A stretch of 64,000 nt of DNA from Leptobrachium leishanense. Taxonomy: Eukaryota; Chordata; Amphibia; Anura; Megophryidae. Shown in pieces: positions 1 to 9,368 of this stretch (within the stretch, counting starts at the first letter, position 1; every line of letters starts with the position of its first letter). The notes beneath the pieces are model-generated. The model saw nothing but the letters and a program-made list of their open reading frames with translations. It was not told the origin of the DNA and ran no database searches. Where the stretch lies: assembly GCA_009667805.1 (NCBI GenBank), contig CM019066.1, positions 6,944,001-7,008,000 of the forward strand. Reading direction: 5' to 3'. The translations under genes and the position numbers were made by a program.

Positions 1-60
1 GCCCTCTTCACTACACGACGTACACACTAGCACTGACCAGTCACAGAAATCTCTCCTCCT

Positions 61-360
61 GTCACGGATCCCTCTGATTACCAAAATAGTGGTCCCTTTA
101 CGTAGACCGCTCTCTACCCTTCCGATCCTTGAATGGTCGGCAAAACTAGAAAGACAATTAACCAGACAATAGATAAACAAGGGGTAACACCAGACAGAGG
201 TATGGAATAGAGTATTGTCACGAATCCTTCTGACTACCAAGATAGTGATCTCTTTATGTAGCTCACTCTCTACTCTTCCGATCCTTGAATGGTCGGCAAA
301 GCTATATAGACAATTAAGCAGGTAACAGATAAAGAAAGGAAAACACCAGACAAAGGTACA
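61..360. repeat. Tandem duplication, about 156-bp unit, two copies
   Basis: Two diverged copies begin at 61 (gtcacggatcc) and 217 (gtcacgaatcc). Both contain the same internal string ttccgatccttgaatggtcg, followed by an A-rich stretch. No coding capacity is seen. The duplication lies next to the probable LTR element described at 1425-2100 and may belong to its interior. Confidence 0.75.
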
Positions 361-487
361 GACCCGAGTACAAGTCCTCCCTAGGACTTTAGTATTAGCA
401 GAGGTAATCTGATGTGTGCTTAGGGTGCCACATAGACTGACCTCGGTACCAACGTTAAGGGCAGAACCAAGAGCAGAGTAAATACCA

Positions 488-650
488 ATACCAGGGGTTA
501 TACACAGAAGGGTTCGTTTGCAAATGCCAGGGGTCATACACAGGAGAGTTCGTTTGCCAATGCCAAGGGTCATACACAGGAGGATTCGTTTGCCAATGCC
601 AAGGGTCATACACAGGAGGGTTCGTTTGCCAATGCCAAGAGTCATACACA
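488..650. repeat. Minisatellite, about 36-bp unit, 4-5 copies
   Basis: The repeated core is cacaggagggttcgtttgcc followed by aatgccaagggtcata. Copies differ by a few substitutions. The open frame across it on the minus strand (12-residue period) is a by-product of a unit divisible by three. Confidence 0.8.
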
Positions 651-699
651 GGTAATAGCCAAATATTCACAAGAGCTCTGCGGGAAGTGAATACCACGT

Positions 700-1400
700 C
701 AGGGCACCGGTATAGTGGTGAGACTGGGTTTTAAACCCGGCGGGTCCGCGTCATAACGCCAGGCCCCGCCCCTCGGCGTCCCACGTGAGCGCACCCGGAA
801 GCGTTTACATTCGGCGCCTGGCCAGCGAGCAGCGAGGAAGCTGCTGCCAGGCGCCCCATCCCCTGACCCACCGTGACACCTCCTTTCCTTTTGTCCATGT
901 GTAGAAGCTTTATTTACAAACACTGACTACGACTATGCAACTCCACATGGCTCCCTTCTCCCTCACATACAGACTCTACCCTTTAGTTAACATCTGATCC
1001 CCTGGGTCCAGGCACGCGCTAGGCACTCTGGCTCCTTAAGCTTGTCCATGCTTTCGGCGGCGGGTTCGGTATGTCAACGAGACCGTGGACGCAGGTCTCC
1101 TTATCCGACTATGGCCGGACGTTTCCCTTTATACCGGTATTTCCATTAGACATACAAACATAGAAGACACTTTACCTATTGCCGCGCTGTTCGCTGTTTC
1201 CTCGGACTCGGTGGTGTCCCAGCTTCCCGGGCCGGGGGTCCGTTTGGGACGAGACGAGGTCCACTGAACAGGAAATCCTGCTTGGCGCCTGCAGATGTCA
1301 GCTCACCTTCCAAGGACGCCCAACCAGCGGGATTACTCGCGCCTGCAGTCAACCGCTACAGTGTCCAGCAGTCGTTGCCGTGCCGGCAAAGGGCCTCGTA
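700..1400. other. GC-richer stretch without recognised gene
   Basis: The segment is richer in CpG than its surroundings. It contains one clear inverted repeat, ggcgcctgg against ccaggcgcc at about 815-856. Short overlapping open frames occur on both strands but none resembles a known protein. If the LTR at 1425-2100 is read on the minus strand, this would be its downstream internal (leader) region. That is inference. Confidence 0.3.
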
Positions 1401-1424
1401 TCCCGGCTTTCGAGCCCCCAGAAA

Positions 1425-2100
1425 TGTTACCGAAATCCACTTGGTTCACTCGGGACGAGGCCGGACCGGACACGAGCAAGGATTGTCTGGACACGAGTCT
1501 CTTCAGGAAAGGCAAACTTTATTGTGATGCCACAGAAGATGCTCAGACAGGATTGAATCGCAAAGACTGAGCCCCGAGTTCACCCCGACAAGGGGTCTTA
1601 TACCCCGAATACATAATTAGGTACATCCCAATTAGCCGACCTCCCGGTGACACTATCCCACCCCACGTGGGTTAATACCTCCCTTAGTCTAATACAAAGA
1701 CATTCCATTAAATTGGCCGTAAATTGGCAAACTTCATGTTAGTTTCAACAGATCATGATTAGTTACTACATCCAGTCCGGGCTGTGCTCGCCTCCCTAGC
1801 GCCTGTGCTCATTTATTGCGGGTAGCACCTGGTCTATCTTCTATGCTTCCCTTTGTCTTGCTGGGGCCTCTGTGACCTTGATGTATCCACTTCTCATTCT
1901 ATCCCTTCGTGCCAGGAACAGCCTCGATCTTTCTCAGGTTTTAATTGCTTTTCTGCTAATCTAACACATTCCTAAATTTCTACGTATACTTCATTCTAGT
2001 TTCAGCTAAAACCTACCTAGATATTTTCAAGTGAACCAATATTCTGAACAAGATGGCCGCCTGGCTTATAATGGCGGCCAGCTTCCAGCCTGATTCCACT
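1425..2100 (-). mobile_element. Probable retroviral-type LTR, minus strand, outer end undefined
   Basis: Read on the minus strand, this segment has a polyadenylation signal AATAAA (plus-strand 1518-1523) followed by a U5-like stretch ending in ggtaaca. Just downstream is TGGGGGCTCGAAAGCCGGGA (plus-strand about 1401-1421), which resembles the tRNA-Pro primer-binding site of gamma-type retroviruses but carries an insertion. A YY1-like motif (aagatggccgcc) lies at about 2050 in what would be U3. I could not find the other LTR border or a target duplication, and no gag, pol or env frame is visible. This would be an old, broken copy. Confidence 0.4.
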
Positions 2101-2165
2101 TCACCTATACTTAACTAATTAGTGTCCGGCTGTGTTTAGCAAAAAGTTAACCAGAGCCAGGACTT

Positions 2166-2540
2166 GGTGCTAACGGATTCTACTTCTGCAGAATCCGTTA
2201 GCACCAGCCAAAATAAATAAATTCATTAATTGCCAGATACTCACCTCCTGTCTCGCGGCGAGGACTGCGGCTCCGTCTACCTCCTCTGTCGCCGGGAACC
2301 GAGGGAGAGACTGGGGGAAAAGTCCCCCAGTCTCTCCCTGCAGATCACTTCGCCGACCTGCCGGATCTAGCGAGGCGAGATCTGGCAGGTCATGTGACCG
2401 GCAGGAGGAAACTCAATGGAGTCTTATGGACTCTATCGAGTGGATGCTCGCGGCGGCGCTTAGTGCTGCCGCGAGCATCCCGGGTCGCAGCACCAGCTAA
2501 CAATGCTGGCAGGTTTTTTCCAGTACCTGCATTGTAATCT
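2166..2540. repeat. Cluster of consecutive inverted repeats (stem-loops)
   Basis: Five near-perfect palindromes follow each other: ggtgctaacggattct and its complement (about 2168-2213), gagactggggga (about 2308-2336), a stem around gatct/agatc (about 2356-2393), ggatgctcgcggc (about 2441-2481), and caatgctggcaggt with acctgcattg (about 2501-2535). The architecture resembles the arrays at 4527-5200 and 37479-38100, but the sequence is not obviously the same. This is probably a fold-back DNA element with unresolved ends. Confidence 0.65.
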
Positions 2541-2639
2541 ACTGTTAAGACAGGGGCGCTAGGGAGAACATTGCAGATGTAGTGTTTTCTTCCTTGCGCA
2601 CCCGTTTTAGCATTGAGAATGTAATGTAGCCAAGACATG

Positions 2640-3310
2640 GAAACTCTTGTTATTTAATATTCAATATATAGCAAATAAATTGAAACACAATATTGATAAA
2701 TATATAAATACTAATAAACACAGATTAAAAGGACTGCAGGACAATTAAAAATAATTTAATTATGGCAGCACAGTGCACTTTTTTTCTTTCAGGTACTGTT
2801 GCTGATTCAATGTATAACTGTTGTAGCGAGGGTGACCTTCACAGAGCAGCTCCGCTTACCTCTTGCGCTTCAGTGTCAAAAAAAATCTGCTAAATTGGAT
2901 TCCTCATACATATCCTGTTCCCAATTAATTTAGAGACCTCTTCTGGATGTTTCCAAAAGATACTTGATCCAAATAAAATGCAGATTCAGCTTGAAGATAA
3001 TCGTTTATCCAAAATCTAAGGTAGTATGCAGTCTCCACAGGCACTGGGGATACTCAAATCAATTGTATCCAGCTGTCTGTGCATTTACTGTGCCAGAAAA
3101 CCGGTGCGTTTTAACTGATGGCTGCATTTAGCTGAAGCTGTATTGTCCCCGGGGTCTGATGAATGTGGCAATACAATGACACCTCTTTGATGGCAGTAGG
3201 TTGCTGCCACCTTAATGATGCTTAGCGCATGCGCACCTGACTTGTAAACTGCCAATCACATTCCTCTTAATGCAGAAGCATTCAGAGGCATCAGGGAGTC
3301 AAATGATCAT
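2640..3310. other. AT-rich non-coding stretch
   Basis: No gene, long inverted repeat or recognisable element was seen. The sequence is unique-looking and leads into the 65-bp tandem array. Confidence 0.4.
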
Positions 3311-3311
3311 T

Positions 3312-3590
3312 CTGATCTGCTGTATTGTTTTTGGTATGGGACTCCACTTCACATTATCCCCACACACCACTTCATTCTGATCTGCTGTATTGTTTTTGGT
3401 ATGGGACACCACTTCACATTATCCCCACACACCACTTCATTCTGATCTCATGTATTGTTTTTGGTATGGGACACCACTTCACATTATCCCCACACACCAC
3501 TTCATTCTGATCTCATGTATTGTTTTTGGTATGGAACTCCAATTCACAACATCCACAGACACCCCCTCATTCTGATCAGCTGTATTGTTT
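3312..3590. repeat. Tandem array, about 65-bp unit, 4 copies
   Basis: The unit starts ttctgatctgctgtattg and contains ttttggtatgggactccac and cattatccccacacacca. The last copy is the most diverged. Open frames across it are repeat artefacts. Confidence 0.9.
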
Positions 3591-3721
3591 TTTATTATGA
3601 GGCTTGTGATCTTTAATCTGTAGGATGTGAAACTTAATTTTCTCCTTGCCTTTGGGTGATGTTCTGTCTTTTGCCATTCAAGGTAATTAGCAAGTGTGAA
3701 TCTGCAGGTGACATATTTCCT

Positions 3722-3841
3722 AACCATGGCCCCACAGCAAGTCCACTACGTCCCTCTCACTCTATCTCCCACACAAGTAACACAACTCCCCGCAATCCCA
3801 CCAACCTCATTCCCATAAGCCCTCAGCGCCTGTCCTCTTTC
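3722..3841 (+). pseudogene. L2-type LINE fragment, 5' piece (split by a hAT element)
   Basis: The translated frame ends ...PISPQRLSSF. When the insertion at 3842-7214 and one duplicated CCTCTTTC are removed, it runs directly into SCTLWNAHPVCNKL at 7223. That motif is the start of the apurinic endonuclease domain of L2-like non-LTR retrotransposons. No LINE 5' end is visible. Confidence 0.7.
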
Positions 3842-4028
3842 CAGTGGCGACTCTAGGAACAATATTTAGGGGGGGCACAGAAGATACCGCAGTCAAAACT
3901 GGGGGGGCACTAATACTTTTCACCACTAAATCATATCACTGAATAAAACTAAGGGCCCTATCACCTAGCTAGTGTGAACTAAAACACCATTACTAAAGGA
4001 AAAATTTAGTGCGAGTCGCTAAAATTTA

Positions 4029-4176
4029 CAGGGTTATTCAGAGAGCGTGAAAAGCAGGAGAATGACTGGACAATGGAAAATTCTTGGTCAAAATAACCAA
4101 ACCAGAAAAATTTTGACCTAGAATTTTCCATTCTCCAGTCATTCTCCTGCTTTTCACTGCTTTCTGAATAACCCTG
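4029..4176. mobile_element. Palindromic MITE, CAGGGTTATTCAGAG family (copy 1, shortened)
   Basis: The inverted terminal repeat CAGGGTTATTCAGAG and its complement enclose inverted copies of tagaattttccatt and gagaatgactgga. It is flanked by TTA on both sides. At 148 bp it has lost part of the centre compared with the 182-bp copies elsewhere in the window. Confidence 0.88.
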
Positions 4177-4526
4177 TTAGTGCCTGACGACCTACTAACA
4201 GATCACCTTGTCTGCAGTAGTCCATGAACAAGGTCGTTTGGCGCTCGCTAGGGAAACTCTAAGACACGGGTTGAGACCCAGCGCTAATGCGGTTGTGTAC
4301 AGGATAGAACTGTTTTTTTTTCCAGTGCAGAGTGCCGGGCCATACCTATCCCCCGCCCTCACAAGCTTGAATATGAACACATCCAATGAATAACCTCACA
4401 CCCCTGCATTATTAAAATCCTCCACGGTGGTCGTATCATCCATGTTTTGATGCACACATATATTAAGGCTGATGGGCATTGCATGATAAATGCCACCCAA
4501 CAGCATGTAGAATCGTTACACTGCAT

Positions 4527-5767
4527 TTAACCACTTCAATGCTGAGGACGCGCTCAGCGCGTCCTCAGCATTACCGCTGGTATGCGGAGGACGCGCTCAG
4601 CGCGTCCTCCCATTGGGGTCAGCGTTCGGCCGGGTTCCGGCCGATCGCTGGCCCCCCCGGTGCGGGCTGACATCCTCGATGTCAGCCCGGCATACGGGAC
4701 CGCAGCCGCCGGAATTAGGTGTCATCGCGGCAGCGCGATGACACCTAATTCAGGCGCCCCCCCGCATGTGCGGAGGAGGCGCCTGAAAGGGAGGGGGGGA
4801 GGTCCTTCGGACCTCTCTCCCTCCCGATCGGCGGCTCTGCGGGGGTTAACCCAGGCATCATTTGGAAGGGCACAGCCTGCCCTTCCAAATGGTGCCTGGC
4901 ATTAACCCCTGGGGAGCTGGATCGCGAATCGGCGCTGAAAAGCGCCGGTTCGCGATCCTTTCCCGGAGCTGGTCGACATCTTGGATGTCGGCCAAGCCTC
5001 CGGGAACTCCCCCTGAGGACTGGCGTCATCGTGCGTAGCACGATGACGCCAGTCCTGGACTTAACCCCTAACTGCCACCAACGGTGGAGATAGGGAGTTC
5101 CAATGAACTCCTTATCTCCCGATCCGTGGCTGCTAGGGGTTAAAGTTTGGTATGGTTGGATCGGCCAGAGCATGGCCGTTCCAACGATACCAAACACTAC
5201 TGTGAAAAATTTTGTCAAAAAAAAAAATGAAAAATAAAAATAAAAACTAAATAAAAAAAAATTATAAAAAAAAAAATAAACACTTTTTTTTAATTTTTTT
5301 TGGTTTGTTAATGCAGCAATATTGTTCCCATTTCAATTATAATGTGAACAATGATGCTGCACTAACGATTTTTGTATGCGGTGCGTTTGTTAAAAATAGT
5401 GTAATTTTCCCCAAAAAAAAATGTAACGAGACCCCATCTCTAATTGTTTTAACAAGCGCACCCCATACAAAATATAACCGCAATTGCTCGCATGTTAAAA
5501 TGTGAAAAAAAACACTTTACACATTGTAAATTATTGAAAATACATATTTTATTGCATTTTTTGTTATAATATACAGACATGACATAACGTATACATATAA
5601 TAATGACATATTATGAATCTACCGAGTCTGACGGAAAGAACGATATATAATATGTCTGGGTCATATACTAAAATAAGCCTTCAAAACACGTTTAAACATG
5701 ATGAGAAAAACCGGTAAAAATGACCTCAGCACAGGGGCGGGAAAAGCCTCAGCAGCGAAAGGGTTAA
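4527..5767. mobile_element. TTAA-flanked element made of about 12 consecutive stem-loops (copy A)
   Basis: TTAA occurs at both borders (4527-4530 and 5764-5767), next to imperfect terminal repeats ccacttcaatgctga and tcagcagcgaaaggg. From 4538 to about 5195 nearly every base is in a hairpin: stems at 4538-4572, 4586-4610, 4664-4688, 4712-4751, 4751-4785, 4789-4826, 4843-4912, 4919-4958, 4963-5004, 5014-5056, 5060-5142 and 5148-5195. An A/T-rich half follows, carrying a further inverted pair (gcagcaatattgttc against gaacaatgatgctgc). TTAA targeting suggests a piggyBac-type origin. No transposase is present. Confidence 0.8.
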
Positions 5768-6908
5768 AAGATCCAAAAGGAAGGCCAGGTGAGCGACAAC
5801 AATTTCCCTGCTGCAGCATAGCAATAATACATGTTTCAGGGCAAGACTTATTCACATGTCCCTTTAAACATGGTCCACACAGTCACCCTAATAATCAACT
5901 GCTTACATACTATGAATAACCCCCAGAATAAAATGTTTAAAATTAGGCAATATATTAGAATTAGGATATATGTGCATAAAGGATACATTTATAATAGAGC
6001 TTACTGCAACAGCAGCGACATTGCTGACCATATCTATTACTATGGTGTATGGGGCCAAGAGAACACCTGTGCTGCATTCCTTTCAATTGCCTATTAATTT
6101 TGGACGAGGACCTGGTTTTTCTGTTTTTTTTTGGAGTTAGCACCAGGGTTGAGCAGTAGGTAAAATGTTGCAATTAGTGCACCTCAAAAAATTTAGCGCT
6201 GGCACCAAGTGATGTGTTAGCTGCAAAAGTGCTAGAGATCTCTAGCGCTCTCCGTGTTAAGTAGAGGACGCGGAAAGTACATTAAGCTCGCGGTACAAAT
6301 CGCTAATAGCAACGCGCTAAGTGATTTTTCCCATTTGTAGCGGGAAGCAAACGATCTGTTGGTCAGGCGCTAGACTCAATTAACCTGGTGCTAACGCAAA
6401 ATCACGCCGACGCAAGGGTTAGCTCACACCAGGTAATAGTGCCCTAAATAAGTATATATAAATAAGATTCCAAAACCCCAGAGTAAAGTGATGCAATGAG
6501 TAATGTGATGCAATGATGCCTTTTTTGTTGTACTAATTCACCTTATTTTCGGAAAAATTAATTCCCCAAAATGTGACAGAAAGCAGAGGATCTAAAGATC
6601 ATTAGACCCTTTAGATTCTAACTTCCATAATAACCCCTAAAATGCCATAAACCCAGAGAAATACAATAAACATAATAAACAATGTGGCATTTAGCTACCC
6701 CTTAACCCGTAAAATGCCACTCATCAAGGGAAAACCTGAAATGAATACACTGAGGCATGTAGCTACCCATCAACCTGTAAAATGCCATTAATCAAGGAAA
6801 AAACAAATGCATACTGTAAGGGATGAAGCCTGCCCATTAACCCTTAATATACAACTAAAACCAAGGCAAAAACTAACGTAATACACAATGTAATGTATAG
6901 TCTGAACA

Positions 6909-7130
6909 TTAACCATTTCACTGCTGAGCCATTTCAACCCTGTGAAAATGTTTAAGTACACGTTTTTATTTAATGTTTTATGACTTATACTTCACACTGA
7001 ATATGGTCATGTTGGGTATCATTGGAAAGACCAGAATCTGCCCTTTCGAATGACACCTAGTTCTTCCATATACGATGCACAGCGACGGAGATATGTTGGT
7101 CCGAAGAAGTGTGGGAAGCTGGATGCTGAT
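6909..7130. mobile_element. Fragment related to the TTAA stem-loop element
   Basis: The start ttaaccatttcactgctgag matches the left end of the elements at 4527 and 37479. Later, ggtatcattggaaagacc with ctttcgaatgacacc forms a stem like their distal hairpins. The right end is not resolved. Confidence 0.5.
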
Positions 7131-7214
7131 TTTTGGTGGGGGGGCACATGGGGGGGCAAGGAATAACCTAGGGGGGCAATTGCCCCCCCTTGCCCCCCTG
7201 TAGAGTCGCCTATG

Positions 7215-7886
7215 CCTCTTTCTCCTGCACCCTCTGGAACGCTCACCCTGTGTGCAATAAACTCACAGCTATCCACTACCTTTTCATCTCCAACTCCTTA
7301 AACCTCCTAGCTCTCACTGAAACCTGGCTAACTCCCTCTGACACTGTTTCCATTGCTGCTCTCAGACACGGCGGTGTACACATCAGTCATACCCCCAGAC
7401 CGGGCGAGAGATATGGTGGCGAGGTTGGAATTTTGTTCTCTCCCACTTATACCTAGCAGCCACTTCCTCCACCTCATCTCTCTCCTTCTTCTCCTTTGAA
7501 GCACAGTGCATCCACTGGTTTTCTCCCCTGGCTCTCAGGGTGGCAGGCATTTACTGCCCACCGGGACCAGCCTTCCAGTTCCTTGACAACTTTGTCACCT
7601 GGCTTTCTCACTTTCTGTCTACTTATATTCCATGTCTAATTCTTAGGGACTTCAACATTCCCATTGATGATTCTTCTGCCCCTGCTGCCTCCAAACTACT
7701 TTCACGCACCCTTGGACTTACGCAATCCTCCCTTCTCACCGTGAAAGTCACTCTATTGACCTTGTTTTTTCCATCCTCTGCTCCATTTCTAAGTTTACCT
7801 GTCACCCTTTCCCCATCTCTGATCACCACCTTCTCTCCTTCAACCTATCTGGACTACCTAAACCAAAGCAGGGGCTCCTCCATCCC
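7215..7886 (+). pseudogene. L2-type LINE fragment, endonuclease domain
   Basis: The plus-strand translation shows LWNAHPVCNKL, LLALTETWLTP and, after a frame shift, CPPGPAFQFLDNFV and LRDFNIPIDD. The TETWL and DFN(I/L) motifs are hallmark metal/catalytic motifs of the apurinic-type endonuclease of L2/CR1-like non-LTR retrotransposons. Stops and frameshifts interrupt the frame, so it is a dead copy. It is split from its 5' piece by the hAT element and from its 3' piece by the solo LTR at 7887. Confidence 0.85.
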
Positions 7887-8775
7887 TGTGACATAAGTCA
7901 TTTTGAACTTTGAATGAATGGGCATGGAGGCATATTTTGTAGGGTGCAGGACTCATAATCAATATTGGCCCATTGCCCTCTCTTGTGTGCGGAATTTTGG
8001 TACAATTGTGATTATGGGAGAATGTCATTGTCTGTTACAATCTTCTGACCAGATTAGTTTCCAGTAAGCCTGTTCTCAGAAATGTGTAAATATCTGATTA
8101 ACAGCTCCTCAAACATACAAGTCTATTCAAAGAAAGGTGAAACTTAGGAGAATGACTGGAGAAGTGAAAATTATAGGTCAAAATAGTCAAAACAGAAAAA
8201 ATTCTCCCATTTATCTCACTTGCCAAATCGGCTATTTGGTCTAGATTGTTCTCTTCTCCTGACAGTTCTCCTGGTTTTCACCTTTCTCTGAATAACCCTG
8301 ATAGTCTTCGTTGTCAAACACTGCCTGTTTTAAACTGTATTCTATTTGTCAGTCAATCACGATCACCCATTGTCTTGACTCGTTTAGAAATGTTAAGTAA
8401 TGTTTAATGTAACTGTCTACCTAATCTAATTATGTTTCACCTTCCAAAAAGTAAATGTGCAATTATCTGTTCAGTCTGATTAGGTCCCCCCAGAAGATGT
8501 TGTGATTTTATGAATGTAAATGACCAGATTGAGCACATAAATACCTGTGCTTGTTCCCTGATTAAAACCAGTTCCATTACAACCATTGAAAGACCCCAGA
8601 TTTACATCTTCGTCTTATTTCTGGGGGATGCTAGCAGGCTCTATGTGTCCCGGTCCTTGAGCTTTGTCGGAGGACTGGAGGAGGCACGGGAGTCTGGCTG
8701 GGTAGAACATGGGGGGTCCTGCAAGGAAGCGGCATTGGCAGATGTGACTCTGTCGGGGTACAGAGATCTGTCACA
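7887..8775 (+). mobile_element. Solo LTR of an endogenous retrovirus-like element
   Basis: The segment begins TGTGAC and ends GTCACA. It is flanked by an exact 5-bp target duplication ATCCC (7882-7886 and 8776-8780). Near the 3' third are cataaata and gattaaaa, a possible promoter and polyadenylation region. The flanking L2 LINE sequence resumes immediately after it. Only one LTR is present and no viral genes, consistent with LTR-LTR recombination. The MITE at 8118-8300 sits inside it. Confidence 0.75.
8118..8300. mobile_element. Palindromic MITE, CAGGGTTATTCAGAG family (copy 2)
   Basis: The right end is the canonical ctctgaataaccctg. The left end has decayed to caagtctattcaaag. The inner arms agaatgactggagaagtg and ggtcaaaatag match the other copies. 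It is inserted within the solo LTR, so it is younger than the LTR. Confidence 0.8.
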
Positions 8776-9060
8776 ATCCCACACACGCACTCACAGAAAT
8801 CTGCATGCTGTGGACTCCGTCAATTCTCCAAACTCCTTCAACATCTCCCTCACACATCAACCTTTACCTGCCCTGACACTGCCACTGACCACTAAAACAC
8901 TACGGTCCCAACGCCTCCCAAAGCTACAGAGGAGGTGTGGGTGGACAATCGATCCTTTGCATCAATACATCGCTACATAGGAGGTGTGGGTGGACAATCG
9001 ATCCTTTGCATCAATACATCGCGGCATCGATTATTTGCTCTACTCCCCAGCGTAGCGACA
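8776..9060 (+). pseudogene. L2-type LINE fragment, continuation after the solo LTR
   Basis: The sequence continues the endonuclease-to-RT linker of the same LINE copy. Translation gives blocks such as TPSILQTPSTSPSHINLYLP. It contains a 49-bp direct duplication (second copy from 8980) around ggaggtgtgggtggacaatc. No RT domain is seen before the next element starts. Confidence 0.6.
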
Positions 9061-9368
9061 CACCAGAGGCCTAGCGCCAACACACTAATGTGTCACAGAA
9101 CACCATTTAGAAAGCTCTGCAATAAAAGGACACATCAATAGAGCCCATGAGCACAGGTCCTTTTTGGTGTCTTGGATTAGGGATGAGCTGTTCGGTTCGA
9201 TGTGTTCGGAGTTCGATTCTAACATCGCCAGTTCGCATGTTCGCGAACTACGACCATTTCCGCGTGTTCGCCGCATGTTCGCCCACAATGCACCACAATG
9301 CACTTTTTCCACTGGCCTGAAGCTTGTAATTGGCTACAGCCTGCACCTGGCCACAGTTTAGGTGCAAG

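Larger units (their letters stand above)
3951..6446. mobile_element. DNA element with AGGGCCCTATCACCT ends, nested in the hAT element
   Basis: The left end agggccctatcacct is matched by the complement of aggtaatagtgccct at the right. Subterminal sequence near the right end (gctaac, gcgcaaa/cgcggaaagtaca, cgctaa) recurs in a second copy at about 59953-61925. No clear target duplication or transposase was found. Confidence 0.55.
3842..7214. mobile_element. Non-autonomous hAT element, 3.37 kb, inserted in an L2 LINE
   Basis: An exact 8-bp target duplication CCTCTTTC flanks it (3834-3841 and 7215-7222). Terminal inverted repeats read CAGTGGCGACTCTA at the left and CATAGGCGACTCTA (complement) at the right, each followed by a G-run. 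No transposase frame remains. It contains at least three further elements: the 3951-6446 element, the 182-bp-family MITE at 4029, and the stem-loop array at 4527-5767. The 8-bp duplication and CAGTGGCG end are typical of hAT transposons. The exact family is not known. Confidence 0.88.
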
